Source: Deltaproteobacteria bacterium GWC2_55_46
GTDB lineage: Bacteria > Desulfobacterota > GWC2-55-46
DNA length: 64,000 nt
Assembly (NCBI GenBank): GCA_001595385.3
Contig: LVEI03000001.1
Location: forward strand, 1,641,501 to 1,705,500
Reading direction: 5' to 3'
Under the pieces are notes generated by a model. That model was not told the origin of the DNA and made no database searches. It saw only the letters and a program-made list of their open reading frames with translations. This document shows, one piece after another, positions 8,416 to 17,913 of this stretch. The position numbers and the translations under genes are program-made. Within the stretch, counting starts at the first letter, position 1; each line of letters begins with the position of its first letter.

Positions 8416-9800
8416 AGAAGAAGGCCTGGTCAGGAAGATTCAAGGAATCTACGGACAAGCACGTTGAGGAGTTCAACGCCTCCATCGGCTTTGATAAGCG
8501 GCTTTTCAGCCACGATATCCGGGGCTCCATCGCCCACGCCAGCTTGCTTGTGCGGGCGGGGATACTCAAGGAGGCCGAGGCTAAGCGGATAATCGCGGGC
8601 CTCAAAGAGGTTGAAAAGGAGATTGCCGCCGGAAAGTTGAAGCTCACGCCTGAGCTCGAGGATATCCATATGGCGGTGGAGTCGCGCTTGACAGAGAAGA
8701 TCGGCCCGCTTGGCGGAAAGCTCCATACCGGGAGGAGCAGGAACGACCAGGTCGCCGTCGATATAAGGCTTTATCTGAAGGATGAGATATTCGAGGTCCT
8801 GAACCTCGTCCACGGGTTTAAAAGGGCGCTTGTAGAGGTAGCCGGGAAAAATCTCGACGTCATCATGCCGGGCTATACACATCTGCAGAGGGCGCAGCCC
8901 GTGCTCTTCTCCCATCATCTCCTCGCCTACTACGAGATGTTCAAGCGCGACACCGGCAGGCTTCTCGATTGTCTTGAGAGGATGGACGAGATGCCGCTTG
9001 GCGCTGGAGCGCTTGCCGGAAGCCCGTACCCGCTCGACAGGAAGTACGGCGCCAGGCTCCTCGGCTTCGCCCGTGTCACGGAGAATAGCCTCGATTCTGT
9101 AAGCGACAGGGACTTTATAATCGAGTTCCTTTCCGCGGCGTCCATCATCATGACCCATTTTTCCCGCCTCTCGGAGGAGATAATACTCTGGTCCTCGCAG
9201 GAGTTCGGTTTTATCGAACTGTCCGATGCCTTCTCAACGGGCTCATCGATAATGCCCCAGAAGAAGAACCCGGACGTGGCCGAGCTTTCAAGGGGCAAGG
9301 CTGGAAGGGTGTACGGGCATCTCGTATCACTTCTTGCAATGATGAAGTCGCTCCCCCTTGCCTATAACAAGGACATGCAGGAGGACAAGGAGCCGCTCTT
9401 CGATACGGTAGACACCCTGAAGATAGTCCTCAAGGTCTACGGACCGATGCTCGGGAGCATGAAGGTAAATAGCGAGAAGATGCTCGCGGCAACCGGCGCG
9501 GGCTTCTTAAACGCCACCGACGCCGCCGACTACCTTGTAAGGAAGGGCATGCCGTTCAGGGAGGCGCACGAGGTCGCCGGCAGGGCGGTCGGTTACTGCA
9601 TAGGCAGGAATAAGACCCTCGAAGGGCTCGATATCATGGAATGGAAGGCGCTCTCTCCCCTTTTCGGAGATGACATAAAGGCGGCTGTGTCGATAAAGAG
9701 GTCGCTCGGCGCGAGGAAGGTCTACGGCGGCACAGCGCTTGAGACGGTAAAAAAGAGGCTCAAGACGGTAAGGAAGGAAGTGGAAGGGGGGTGCTGCTGA
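8412..9800 (+). CDS. argH: Argininosuccinate lyase ArgH
   Basis: ArgH splits argininosuccinate into arginine and fumarate, the last step of arginine synthesis. The 462 residues show the fumarase/aspartase superfamily signature [12 protein letters not shown] (catalytic loop), [11 protein letters not shown] and [17 protein letters not shown]. The ATG overlaps the previous stop (ATGA) and the TGA shares one base with the following lptM start. No other arg gene is in the window; in related genomes argF and argG lie just upstream of argH, and here their place is taken by gmhA and a deoxyhypusine-synthase-like gene. Confidence 0.97.
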   Translation: MKKKAWSGRFKESTDKHVEEFNASIGFDKRLFSHDIRGSIAHASLLVRAGILKEAEAKRIIAGLKEVEKEIAAGKLKLTPELEDIHMAVESRLTEKIGPLGGKLHTGRSRNDQVAVDIRLYLKDEIFEVLNLVHGFKRALVEVAGKNLDVIMPGYTHLQRAQPVLFSHHLLAYYEMFKRDTGRLLDCLERMDEMPLGAGALAGSPYPLDRKYGARLLGFARVTENSLDSVSDRDFIIEFLSAASIIMTHFSRLSEEIILWSSQEFGFIELSDAFSTGSSIMPQKKNPDVAELSRGKAGRVYGHLVSLLAMMKSLPLAYNKDMQEDKEPLFDTVDTLKIVLKVYGPMLGSMKVNSEKMLAATGAGFLNATDAADYLVRKGMPFREAHEVAGRAVGYCIGRNKTLEGLDIMEWKALSPLFGDDIKAAVSIKRSLGARKVYGGTALETVKKRLKTVRKEVEGGCC

Positions 9801-9913
9801 TGCGTTACGTTTTACTGCTCGCGCTCATGATCTCGCTTGTGGCAGGTACTGCTTCATGCGGCAAGAAAGGCCCGCCAGAGCCCCCTGACGACACCGCACT
9901 CTTCAGACGGTGA
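9800..9913 (+). CDS. lptM: LptM/YifL-type small lipoprotein
   Basis: A 37-codon ORF starts at the A of the argH stop (TGATG) behind a GGAAGGGGGG ribosome site. It has a hydrophobic signal segment (LLLALMISLVAG), a lipobox-like TASC with Cys at 20, and the typical mature start CGKKGPPEPP. This CGxKGPxxxP pattern is that of the LptM (YifL) family, which in E. coli helps mature the LptDE LPS translocon and whose gene neighbours dapF. Here it sits immediately before lysA-dapF, the same neighbourhood. The short -Thr-Ala-Ser- lipobox is slightly atypical. Confidence 0.85.
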   Translation: MRYVLLLALMISLVAGTASCGKKGPPEPPDDTALFRR

Positions 9914-9996
9914 ACGGGGCGTCTAATTTCTTTGAAGAGCCGTTCTTCTTGTTGTAAAATAATAATCTTATTCAGACGCTTTCGGAGGATAAACGG

Positions 9997-11271
9997 ATGC
10001 ACTTTTTCGACTACAAAGGCAGGAGCTTCTACGCTGAGGGCGTCCCGGTTGAGCGTATAGTAAAAGAGATAGGCACGCCTGTCTATATATACAGCCAGAA
10101 GACGCTAAAGCGCCACTTCAGGGCCTATGACGAGGCCTTCTCTGGCGCGCCGCACCTTATCTGCTATTCTATCAAGGCGAACTCCAATCTCTCGGTGTTG
10201 AAGACCTTCTCCGAGGAAGGCAGCGGCTTCGATATCGTCTCGGGCGGCGAGCTCTTCAGGGCATTGAAGGTTGGCGCCTACCCCGGTAAGATAGTCTTCT
10301 CAGGCGTGGGCAAGAGGGCTGACGAGATAGAGTACGCTCTAAAAAGCGGGATACTCATGTTCAACGTCGAATCCCCCGAGGAGCTTCGCGCGATAGATAA
10401 GATCGCCGGGAGGCTCAGGAAGAAGGCTGGCATAGCGATAAGGGTCAACCCGGACGTAGACCCCAAGACCCATCCGTACATATCGACAGGGCTCAAGAAG
10501 AACAAGTTCGGCATAGAGACAGCCGAGGCCTTCAAGGAATACCTCTACGCCAAAAGGAAGCTTGGAAACGTAAACCCCATCGGCATAGACTGCCACATAG
10601 GTTCTCAGATAACGCAGATCGGGCCATTCGTAGACGCCCTCAAAAAGACCACCGGCCTTCTCAAGATGCTCAGGGCCGAAGGTGTAGAGATAAAGTACCT
10701 GGACATGGGCGGCGGCCTCGGCATCACCTATGATAAAGAGACGCCCCCGCACCCGAGCAGGTACGGCGAAGCGGTACTGAAGGGGACAAAGGGCCTAGGG
10801 CTTACGCTCATATTCGAGCCGGGCAGGTCGATGGTCGGTAACGCCGGTATCCTCGCCACGACCGTCGTCTACACCAAGAAGGGCACAAAGAAGAACTTCA
10901 TAATAGTAGACGCCGCGATGAACGACCTCGCAAGGCCCAGCCTCTACGGGTCGTATCACGCCATAAAGGCGGTAAAGAAGAACGGGAAGAGGGAGATAAC
11001 CGCCGATGTCGTCGGCCCCATCTGCGAATCGGGCGACTTTCTCGCGAAGGACAGGGAGGTGCCTGCCGTGAAGGCTGGCGAGTCCCTTGCCGTCATGAGC
11101 GCCGGGGCATACGGCTTTTCGATGTCTAGCAACTATAACACGCGCCCGAGGGCGGCGGAGGTCATGGTAAGCGGGCGCGAGTTCTTCGTCGTAAGAAAGA
11201 GGGAGGGTTTAAACGACCTCCTTGCCGGCGAAGAGCTTATTGTGAAGAAGAAAGCTGCCAGGAGAAGATAG
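9997..11271 (+). CDS. lysA: Diaminopimelate decarboxylase LysA
   Basis: LysA decarboxylates meso-diaminopimelate to lysine with PLP. The 424 residues show the PLP-lysine segment ICYSIKANSNLSVL, the HIGSQ loop (CHIGSQITQ), the Gly-rich DMGGGLGITY, the phosphate-binding EPGRSMVGNAG and the substrate loop CESGDFLA with its catalytic Cys. A GGAGG site lies 8 bases before the ATG. The 83-base gap before it is AT-rich and could hold a secondary promoter, but none is convincing. dapF follows after 5 bases. Confidence 0.97.
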   Translation: MHFFDYKGRSFYAEGVPVERIVKEIGTPVYIYSQKTLKRHFRAYDEAFSGAPHLICYSIKANSNLSVLKTFSEEGSGFDIVSGGELFRALKVGAYPGKIVFSGVGKRADEIEYALKSGILMFNVESPEELRAIDKIAGRLRKKAGIAIRVNPDVDPKTHPYISTGLKKNKFGIETAEAFKEYLYAKRKLGNVNPIGIDCHIGSQITQIGPFVDALKKTTGLLKMLRAEGVEIKYLDMGGGLGITYDKETPPHPSRYGEAVLKGTKGLGLTLIFEPGRSMVGNAGILATTVVYTKKGTKKNFIIVDAAMNDLARPSLYGSYHAIKAVKKNGKREITADVVGPICESGDFLAKDREVPAVKAGESLAVMSAGAYGFSMSSNYNTRPRAAEVMVSGREFFVVRKREGLNDLLAGEELIVKKKAARRR

Positions 11272-11276
11272 ACCGC

Positions 11277-12098
11277 ATGAAGATCAACTTCACCAAGATG
11301 CACGGCCTCGGCAACGACTTCATAGTCCTTGACGCGCGGAAAAGGGATCTGTCCAATACCGTAAAGGTCGTAAAAAAGCTCTCTGACCGCAGGTTCGGCG
11401 TGGGCTTTGACCAGGCGCTCATCCTCAAGGACTCGAAGAAGGCCGACTTCAGGATGGATATCTACAACAACGACGGCGGCAGGGTAGAGATGTGCGGCAA
11501 CGGCATACGCTGCCTCGCGCAGTATATCTGGACCAACAGGCTTTCAAGGAAGCCCCGTTTGGACATTGAAACGCTCGCCGGGATCATAAGGCCCGAGAAG
11601 GTCGGCGCGCTCGTAAGGGTCGACATGGGAGAGCCGGTGCTCGAAGGCAAGCTCATACCGACTATCGTCGAGGGCGAGATAGTGGACAGGAGGCTTGCCA
11701 TAAACGACAGGACCTTTGAGATAACCTGTGTCTCCATGGGCAACCCGCACTGCGTCATCTACGTCGACGACGTAGACGGCTTTCCGGTCGAGAAGTACGG
11801 CTCTCAGATAGAGGTCAACAAGTTCTTCCCGAAAAAGACGAACGTAGAGTTCATAGAGGTCCTCGGGAGGACGAAGATAAAGATGAGAGTCTGGGAGCGC
11901 GGCGCGGGAGAGACCCTTGCCTGCGGCACCGGCGCTTCGGCGGCAGCCGTCGCGTCCATCATAAAGGGCTATACCGGCAACAAGGTAACGGTGCTCTTGC
12001 GGGGCGGCAGGCTCGTTATTGAGTGGTCGAAGAAAAATAACCACGTCTACATGACAGGTCCGGCTGAAGAGGTATTCACCGGTCAGGCGGAGGTCTAA
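11277..12098 (+). CDS. dapF: Diaminopimelate epimerase DapF
   Basis: DapF interconverts LL- and meso-diaminopimelate, supplying both peptidoglycan and LysA. The 273-residue protein has the two pseudo-symmetric halves with their catalytic cysteines in MCGNGIRCLAQY and ACGTGASAAAVA, plus the N-terminal MHGLGNDFIVLD. It lies between lysA and dapA with gaps of 5 and 3 bases. Confidence 0.97.
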   Translation: MKINFTKMHGLGNDFIVLDARKRDLSNTVKVVKKLSDRRFGVGFDQALILKDSKKADFRMDIYNNDGGRVEMCGNGIRCLAQYIWTNRLSRKPRLDIETLAGIIRPEKVGALVRVDMGEPVLEGKLIPTIVEGEIVDRRLAINDRTFEITCVSMGNPHCVIYVDDVDGFPVEKYGSQIEVNKFFPKKTNVEFIEVLGRTKIKMRVWERGAGETLACGTGASAAAVASIIKGYTGNKVTVLLRGGRLVIEWSKKNNHVYMTGPAEEVFTGQAEV

Positions 12099-12101
12099 AA
12101 G

Positions 12102-12995
12102 ATGGATCTCAAGTTTACAGGTTCTATAACGGCCCTGGTCACGCCATTCAGGGACGGGGTCATAGATGAGGCGGCCTTTGGAAGGCTCATAGAGTTCCAG
12201 ATAGCCAACGGCACCGACGGCCTGGTCCCGTGCGGCACCACGGGCGAGTCCGCGACACTTTCCTACGAGGAGCACTACAGGGTAGTGGAGCTCACAATAG
12301 AGATAGCCGCGAAAAGGGTCCCGGTAATAGCGGGGACGGGTTCGAACTCCACAGCCGAGACGATAGTCCTCACGAAGCACGCTCAAAAGGCCGGGGCGGA
12401 TGCCGCACTCCTCATAACCCCGTACTATAACAAGCCTACCCAGCAGGGACTCTTTGAGCATTACAAGAAGGTTGCCGAAGAGGTCTCGATACCGCTTATA
12501 TTGTACAACGTCCCGGGGCGCACGAGCGTGAACATGCTTCCTGAGACGGTGGCCAGGCTCTCTCTTCTAAAGAACATAGTCGGCATAAAAGAGGCTACCG
12601 GAGACTTGAAGCAGGTGAGCGACACTATCGAGATGTCCAGGAAGGGCTTCATCGTCCTCTCAGGCGACGATTTCACCACACTGCCTCTGCTTACTATAGG
12701 CGGCCACGGGGTCATCTCTGTCACCTCGAACGTTGCGCCCGGCATGATCTCTGATATGATTAAGGCGTTCGCCGGGGGGGACCTCGAGAAGGCGCGGGAG
12801 CTGCATTACAGGCTCCAGCCGCTCCACAGGGCGATGTTCATCGAGACCAACCCGATACCCGTCAAGACCGCCCTCGCGATGATGGGCATGGTCAAGGATG
12901 AGTTCAGGCTTCCGCTTGCCGGGATGAATGACGCGAACAGGCAAAAACTCGCAACCGTTATGGGCGCGTTCGGGCTCATGCCGAAAGGGGCTTAA
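12102..12995 (+). CDS. dapA: 4-hydroxy-tetrahydrodipicolinate synthase DapA
   Basis: DapA condenses pyruvate with aspartate semialdehyde, the committed step to lysine. The 297-residue TIM-barrel protein shows GTTGESATLSYEEH, the catalytic tyrosine in LILYNVPGRTSVNM and the Schiff-base lysine in VGIKEATGDLKQ. It is 3 bases from both dapF and dapB. Confidence 0.98.
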   Translation: MDLKFTGSITALVTPFRDGVIDEAAFGRLIEFQIANGTDGLVPCGTTGESATLSYEEHYRVVELTIEIAAKRVPVIAGTGSNSTAETIVLTKHAQKAGADAALLITPYYNKPTQQGLFEHYKKVAEEVSIPLILYNVPGRTSVNMLPETVARLSLLKNIVGIKEATGDLKQVSDTIEMSRKGFIVLSGDDFTTLPLLTIGGHGVISVTSNVAPGMISDMIKAFAGGDLEKARELHYRLQPLHRAMFIETNPIPVKTALAMMGMVKDEFRLPLAGMNDANRQKLATVMGAFGLMPKGA

Positions 12996-12998
12996 CAG

Positions 12999-13802
12999 AT
13001 GATAAAGGTCGCGGTAACCGGCGCCGCAGGCAGGATGGGCAGGGCGATAATAAACTCGATAGACCAGAACCCCAGGACAGAGCTTGCCGGGGCGCTCGAG
13101 AGGGAGGATTCCCCTTTTACCGGCAAGGACGCCGGTGAGATCATCGGCATAGGCAAGATGGGCGTCAGGATAATGGAGGACTCTGAAAAGGCCTTCAAAA
13201 AGGCCGACGTAATAATAGATTTCAGCACCCCTGAAGCGACCATGAAGATACTCGAAGAGGCCGTAAGGTCGGGCAAGGCCATGGTCATAGGCACAACCGG
13301 TTTTTCGCTCCACCAGAGGGATGAGATAAAGGAGCTTGCCAGGGGCGCGAGGGTCGTTATGGCGCCCAACATGTCTATCGGGGTAAACCTCCTTTTAAAG
13401 CTCGTGCACGAGGCAGCGACTGTCGTGGGAAGGGAATATGACATGGAGATAATCGAGGCGCACCACAGGCTTAAAAAGGACGCGCCTTCGGGCACGGCCC
13501 TGAAGATAGCAGAGGTGGCCGCTAACGCAGTCGGGCGGGACCTCGAAAAGGTCGGCGTATACGAAAGAAAGGGCATAATCGGCGAGAGGAGGCCTGAGGA
13601 GATAGGCATACAGACTATCCGCGCCGGGGATATAGTCGGGGACCACACGATAATCTTCGCAGGCCCCGGAGAGAGGGTGGAGATAACCCACAAGGCCTCC
13701 TCAAGGGATACCTTCGCGGCCGGGGCTGTGAAGGCCGCCGTATGGGTAATGGACAAGCCCAACGGCCTTTACGATATGCAGGACGTGCTCGGCCTTAAAT
13801 GA
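12999..13802 (+). CDS. dapB: 4-hydroxy-tetrahydrodipicolinate reductase DapB
   Basis: DapB reduces the DapA product to tetrahydrodipicolinate. The 267 residues begin with the NAD(P) fold VTGAAGRMGRAI, contain the IDFSTPEAT loop, GTTGFS, and the catalytic motif EAHHRLKKDAPSGTA. It is the last gene of the lysine run. No classical terminator follows; the next 130 bases are a repeat element whose inverted ends could fold. Confidence 0.98.
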   Translation: MIKVAVTGAAGRMGRAIINSIDQNPRTELAGALEREDSPFTGKDAGEIIGIGKMGVRIMEDSEKAFKKADVIIDFSTPEATMKILEEAVRSGKAMVIGTTGFSLHQRDEIKELARGARVVMAPNMSIGVNLLLKLVHEAATVVGREYDMEIIEAHHRLKKDAPSGTALKIAEVAANAVGRDLEKVGVYERKGIIGERRPEEIGIQTIRAGDIVGDHTIIFAGPGERVEITHKASSRDTFAAGAVKAAVWVMDKPNGLYDMQDVLGLK

Positions 13803-13806
13803 CCGG

Positions 13807-13938
13807 CAGACTGCTGAAAAAGTCCATCTGCTTCGTTGGCTTCAGAAGCTCGTAGTAGCGGCGTACATGAAGAGTGCGCCTCCTGCCTCGCCCCCCGATT
13901 TAATGGTGCCTCGCATCTGGAGCTTTTTGAGCAGTCTG
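13807..13938. repeat. MITE-like intergenic element with inverted ends
   Basis: The left end CAGACTGCTGAAAAAGTCC (13807-13825) and right end GGAGCTTTTTGAGCAGTCTG (13919-13938) are imperfect inverted copies, enclosing about 90 bases without an ORF (part reads TCGTAGTAGCGGCGTACA). Short palindromic elements with such CTGCTGAAAAAGTCC ends are, from memory, common between genes in Geobacter-like genomes. It lies between dapB and the DsbC-like gene and may serve as the end signal of the dap run. Confidence 0.7.
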
Positions 13939-13984
13939 AATAAATTCGAGTTTTTCAGCGATCTGTCAAAACAAAGGAGTTTAA

Positions 13985-14749
13985 ATGAAAAAGAATATAA
14001 CGCTCATCCTCTTCGCGCTCTTCCTTGCGTTCAACGGTGGAAGCGCCCTTGCCTTCCAGGGGGCCACGACCGGCAAGTGCGCTGACTGCCACAACCTTTC
14101 TAAAGAGGAGGCGGCCAAGCTCCTCAAGGCCGACGTCTACAAGGCCCAGATAAAGGACGTGCGCTTAAGCCCTGTGAAGGGGCTCTGGGAGGTCGAGGTA
14201 ACGCAGGTAGACAAGACCTTCATCATCTATGTCGACTTCGCCAAGCAGCACCTTGTCGAGGGCAGGTTTACGGAGCTGGCGCAGCTCGGAGAGAGCAAGC
14301 CCTTCAAGAAGGTCGATCTCAAAAAGATACCTCTCGATAACGCTATAATCGTCGGGAATCCGAAGGCGGAGAAGAAGGTCATCGTATTCGACGACCCTGA
14401 CTGCCCTTATTGCTCCAAGCTCCATGAGGAGATAAAGAAGATAGTGGCAAAGAGGAGCGACATCGCCTTCTATATAAAGATGTATCCGCTGGCGATACAC
14501 CCGAACGCCTACGAGAAGAGCAAGTCTATAGTCTGCCAGAAATCCGCCAAGCTCCTCGACGACGCCTTCGCAGGCAAAAAGCTCCCCAAGGCTGAGTGCG
14601 ATACCCAGGAGATAGACAACAACATCAAGCTGGCTGAAGAGCTCGGGATAAGCGGCACACCGGGGCTCATAATGCCGGACGGAAGACTGTTCCCTGGATA
14701 CGCCTCTGCCGAGGTGCTTTTAGGAGTCATAGACAACCCGCAGCCCTGA
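13985..14749 (+). CDS. DsbC-like thiol-disulfide isomerase with an N-terminal CxxCH
   Basis: Exported protein of 254 residues with a signal peptide ending near ALA (22-24). After it comes a CxxCH at 32-36 (CADCH), then a DsbC-type N-terminal domain (about 50-110) and a thioredoxin fold with CPYC at 140-143 and the cis-Pro loop GISGTPGLIM. The CPYC pair should shuffle disulfides in periplasmic proteins, helpful where many c-type cytochromes are folded. The CxxCH might bind a single heme c or simply be a second redox pair; a lone motif cannot decide this. An AAAGGAG site lies 5 bases before ATG. The gene stands alone. Confidence 0.85.
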   Translation: MKKNITLILFALFLAFNGGSALAFQGATTGKCADCHNLSKEEAAKLLKADVYKAQIKDVRLSPVKGLWEVEVTQVDKTFIIYVDFAKQHLVEGRFTELAQLGESKPFKKVDLKKIPLDNAIIVGNPKAEKKVIVFDDPDCPYCSKLHEEIKKIVAKRSDIAFYIKMYPLAIHPNAYEKSKSIVCQKSAKLLDDAFAGKKLPKAECDTQEIDNNIKLAEELGISGTPGLIMPDGRLFPGYASAEVLLGVIDNPQP

Positions 14750-14756
14750 GCTTCCA

Positions 14757-14784
14757 GGGGTCCGGGCTTAAACCCCCGGGCCCT
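14757..14784 (+). terminator. Hairpin downstream of the DsbC-like gene
   Basis: GGGTCCGGG (14758-14766) pairs with CCCGGGCCC (14775-14783) with one G-T wobble, 8 bases after the stop. The following bases are A-rich rather than T-rich, so termination would be weak. Confidence 0.35.
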
Positions 14785-14929
14785 AAAGAAAGCTAAAGTC
14801 CTGCCATCCATCTTCCGAAGAAGATAATATCCCCATAGATTTTCAACAATTGACTTGACTTTTGTGCCAGTAAAAGGATATCTATCAGAAAAGATATTGG
14901 CACATTGCAGGTATGCGAAAGAGAATGGA

Positions 14930-15004
<75 letters not shown>

Positions 15005-15017
15005 GTTAAAGTACTAA

Positions 15018-15046
15018 ATGGTAAGTCAATGGGCGTGATTTGTCAA
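15018..15046 (-). promoter_or_regulatory. Promoter of tRNA-Thr
   Basis: On the minus strand TTGACA (plus 15041-15046) and TACCAT (plus 15018-15023) are 17 bp apart, with the -10 about 14 bases before the mature tRNA 5' end. The spacing and the perfect -35 make this convincing. Confidence 0.7.
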
Positions 15047-15130
15047 GGTCTTTGAGTGCCCAGGGCTCTTTACCGCCGCGTCTTTCCTAAGGAAAAACAA
15101 CAAATGTGCCTGAATATCCTCACAAGAGAG

Positions 15131-16555
15131 ATGGCGAACTGCAATAAGGTACTTATCATAGAAGATAGCCTTACCAACAAGGCCATCCTTGAGGATATCC
15201 TCTCCCATAACGGTTTTGAGACCAGGTCCGCTTCCGACGGCAAAGAAGGGCTTAAGCTTCTCGGCGAATGGGCCCCGAACGTCATCCTCCTCGACATCGT
15301 CATGCCAGGGATGGACGGCTTCAGCGTGTGCAAGGAGATAAGGCGGATGGATATCCATCCGAGGCCCTCCATCGTGATGGTCTCGGTAAAGGCAGATAAG
15401 GAATCTATTGTCAATTCGCTTGCTTGTGGCGCGGACGACTTCATAACAAAACCGATCAACGAGGCGGAGCTCATCGCGCGCGTGCGGGCTCAGCAGAGGA
15501 TCTGCGATTTCAACCGCGAACTGGAGGAGGATAAAAGGAACTTGGAGACTATCCTTGATATTACGGGCACGATGTCCGCGTCCCTCGACCCCTCTGAAGT
15601 CCTGAGCACCATAGTCACCAAAGTGGCCGATGTGACCCAGGCCGTAAGGTGCTCGATAGTGCTGATAGCGACCGAGGAGAACGAGGGCTACGTCCTCGCC
15701 TCTCATGAAGACCCAATGATTAGAGAGCTCAAGATAGACCTGTCCAGATACCCTGAGATAAAGCAGGTCATAGCCACAAAGACCCCGCTCGCCATTGAAG
15801 ATATCGTCAACAGCCCCATAATGCACCCCGTAAAGGATTCCGTAAAAGAATTCGCCGGGATGAGCATGCTCATCGTGCCGATAGTCTTCAACGACGAGGT
15901 CCTGGGCACGCTCTTCCTCCGGACGAGGAAGAAGGTGCACGGGTTCGCTCAGAAGGAGATAGACTTCTGCAGGATAGTCGCGAACGCCTCATTCCACGCG
16001 CTCCGGAACGCGCGCCTTTTCGAGAAGGTCGTAAAGGAGAAGGACTACTTAAAAGAGATGGCGGTGAGGGACCACCTCACCAACCTCTATAACCACAACT
16101 TCTTCTACTCAAGGCTCGATGAGGAGTTCGAGAGGGCCGTGAGGTACGAAACGCCTCTCTCCCTCATAATGCTCGACATAGATAACTTCAAGCAGATAAA
16201 CGACACCTACGGCCACAGGGTGGGCGACATGGTCTTGAAGGAGATATCGGCCCTCATAAAAAAGGGCGTGAGGAAGACGGACATAGTCGCCCGCTACGGC
16301 GGAGAGGAGTTTTCGGTCATACTCCCCCATACTCTTTTGAAGGGCGCCGTAGATGAGGCCGAAAGGCTCCGCGAGATGATAGACAACCACGCCTACGCTG
16401 GGCTGGTGAACCACAGGGTGACGGTGAGCGTCGGGGTCGCCTCATATCCGCAGAAGGGGGCCATGAACTCCGGCGACCTTGTAAACTATGCTGACGACGC
16501 CCTCTACAAGGCCAAGTGGAGCGGAAAGAACTGCGTTAAGGTGGCTGAGGCGTAA
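15131..16555 (+). CDS. Response regulator: REC-GAF-GGDEF diguanylate cyclase
   Basis: A 474-residue signalling protein. The REC domain (about 5-120) has the acidic pair ED, phospho-accepting D55 (LLDIVMPGMDG) and K107 (TKPIN). A GAF domain follows (about 145-305), then a GGDEF domain with GGEEF active site (RYGGEEFSVILPH), an inhibitory I-site RKTD five residues before it, and DHLTNLYNHNFF. All residues for making c-di-GMP are present. The start is uncertain: ATG at 15131 places REC at the very N-terminus; ATG at 15104 (AAGGA 10 bases upstream) is an alternative. No histidine kinase is adjacent. Confidence 0.93.
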   Translation: MANCNKVLIIEDSLTNKAILEDILSHNGFETRSASDGKEGLKLLGEWAPNVILLDIVMPGMDGFSVCKEIRRMDIHPRPSIVMVSVKADKESIVNSLACGADDFITKPINEAELIARVRAQQRICDFNRELEEDKRNLETILDITGTMSASLDPSEVLSTIVTKVADVTQAVRCSIVLIATEENEGYVLASHEDPMIRELKIDLSRYPEIKQVIATKTPLAIEDIVNSPIMHPVKDSVKEFAGMSMLIVPIVFNDEVLGTLFLRTRKKVHGFAQKEIDFCRIVANASFHALRNARLFEKVVKEKDYLKEMAVRDHLTNLYNHNFFYSRLDEEFERAVRYETPLSLIMLDIDNFKQINDTYGHRVGDMVLKEISALIKKGVRKTDIVARYGGEEFSVILPHTLLKGAVDEAERLREMIDNHAYAGLVNHRVTVSVGVASYPQKGAMNSGDLVNYADDALYKAKWSGKNCVKVAEA

Positions 16556-16577
16556 GCCTCGTAATACTCCAAAAAAC

Positions 16578-16606
16578 AAAAAGGCGGGCATTTTGCCCGC
16601 CTTTTT
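16578..16606. terminator. Bidirectional terminator between the GGDEF gene and thiC
   Basis: A 13-bp stem AAAAAGGCGGGCA / TGCCCGCCTTTTT with a TTT loop lies between the convergent GGDEF gene (stop 16555) and thiC (stop 16645). A/T tails on both sides allow it to end both transcripts. Confidence 0.92.
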
Positions 16607-16644
16607 TATCTTCTTTTTGCGTAATAACTGCCCAGTGCGAAATA

Positions 16645-17913
16645 TTATTTCTGTATCTTTATCGCGCAGAGCTGGCCGCACATGGTGCAGACCGATTCAT
16701 CCTCCGGCGGGCTCGCCTCCCTTATAGCCCTTGTCCTCCTGGGGTCTATCGCAAGCCTTATCTGCCCTTCCCAGTCAAGGGCCTTCCTTGCCTTGGAGAG
16801 GGCTATATCGGCCTCCATCGCCCCCTTCGCCTTCTTCGCTATGTCACCGGCGTGCGCGGCTATCCGGCAGGCGACGACACCTTCCCTTACGTCATCCACA
16901 TCGGGGAGCCTCAGGTGCTCGCTTGGGGTCACGTAGCAGAGGAAGTCTGCCCCGGCCCCGGCTGCTATGGCCCCGCCGATGGCAGAGGTGATATGGTCAT
17001 AGCCTGGCGCTATGTCGGTTACAAGGGGGCCAAGGACATAGAATGGCGCGCCGTTGCAGAGCCTCTTCTGGAGTATGATATTCGCCTCTATCTGGTCTAA
17101 GGGCACATGTCCCGGCCCCTCTATCATGACCTGCACGCCCTCGTCGAAGGCCTTTTTAGCGAGCTCGCCCAGGGTTATAAGCTCATGTACCTGCCCCCTG
17201 TCGGTCGCGTCGGCGATGCAGCCGGGCCTCAATCCGTCGCCGAGGCTCAGGACCATGTCGTACCTTTTGGCTATCTTGATAAGCCTGTCGTACTGTTCGT
17301 AGAGCGGGTTCTCCTTCTTGTTGAACTTCATCCACTCGGCGGTGAGGGCGCCTCCGCGGCTCACTATTCCCATGATGCGCCCCTCTTTTTTCACCTTCTC
17401 CACGGAGCTTCTTGTAACGCCGCAGTGGACCGTTACGAAGTCTACTCCGTCTTCCGCGTGCGCCTCGATAGAAGCGAACATCTCCTCTGAGTCGATCTCC
17501 ACAAAGGATTTGCCCTTTTTCCTCGCGTCATAAGCGGCCTGGTAAATGGGGACCGTGCCGATGGGGACAGTGGACTCGGCCATGACCGAGCGCCTTATGG
17601 CAGAGACGTCGCCTCCGGTGGAGAGGTCCATGACGGCGTCGGCGCCGGCCTCTATCGCGGCCCTGAGTTTCGTAAGCTCTTCATTGACGTCAACCTTGTC
17701 CTGGGAGGAGCCGATGTTGGCGTTGACCTTGGTGCGCAGGCCCCTGCCAACGGCAAGCCCCTTTATCGAGCGGTGGAGCTTGTTCCTGGTTATTATGATT
17801 ACGCCCTCTTCTATGCCCTTTCGTATGTACTCCGCTTCAACGCCCTCGGAGAGCGCGGCGTTTTTCATCTCTTCCGTAACGATGCCCCTGCGGGCGGCCT
17901 CAAGCTGTGTCAT
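16645..17913 (-). CDS. thiC: Phosphomethylpyrimidine synthase ThiC
   Basis: Radical SAM-type enzyme that rearranges aminoimidazole ribotide into hydroxymethylpyrimidine phosphate, the pyrimidine half of thiamine. 422 residues, the short form without the extra N-terminal domain of E. coli ThiC. The core has NANIGSSQDKVDVNEEL, MDLSTGGD, GPGHVPLDQI and EHLRLPDVDDVREG. The C-terminal cluster site here is CTMCGQLC (CX2CX3C). ATG at 17913 overlaps the thiE stop by 4 bases; an in-frame start further upstream lies inside thiE and is not needed. Last gene of the TPP-riboswitch operon. Confidence 0.97.
   Translation of the reverse strand: MTQLEAARRGIVTEEMKNAALSEGVEAEYIRKGIEEGVIIITRNKLHRSIKGLAVGRGLRTKVNANIGSSQDKVDVNEELTKLRAAIEAGADAVMDLSTGGDVSAIRRSVMAESTVPIGTVPIYQAAYDARKKGKSFVEIDSEEMFASIEAHAEDGVDFVTVHCGVTRSSVEKVKKEGRIMGIVSRGGALTAEWMKFNKKENPLYEQYDRLIKIAKRYDMVLSLGDGLRPGCIADATDRGQVHELITLGELAKKAFDEGVQVMIEGPGHVPLDQIEANIILQKRLCNGAPFYVLGPLVTDIAPGYDHITSAIGGAIAAGAGADFLCYVTPSEHLRLPDVDDVREGVVACRIAAHAGDIAKKAKGAMEADIALSKARKALDWEGQIRLAIDPRRTRAIREASPPEDESVCTMCGQLCAIKIQK

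Noticed and set aside
11544-12461. 305-codon minus-strand frame across dapF and dapA
   Set aside because: Mirror of two certain genes, rich in Arg/Tyr/Pro as expected of a shadow frame.
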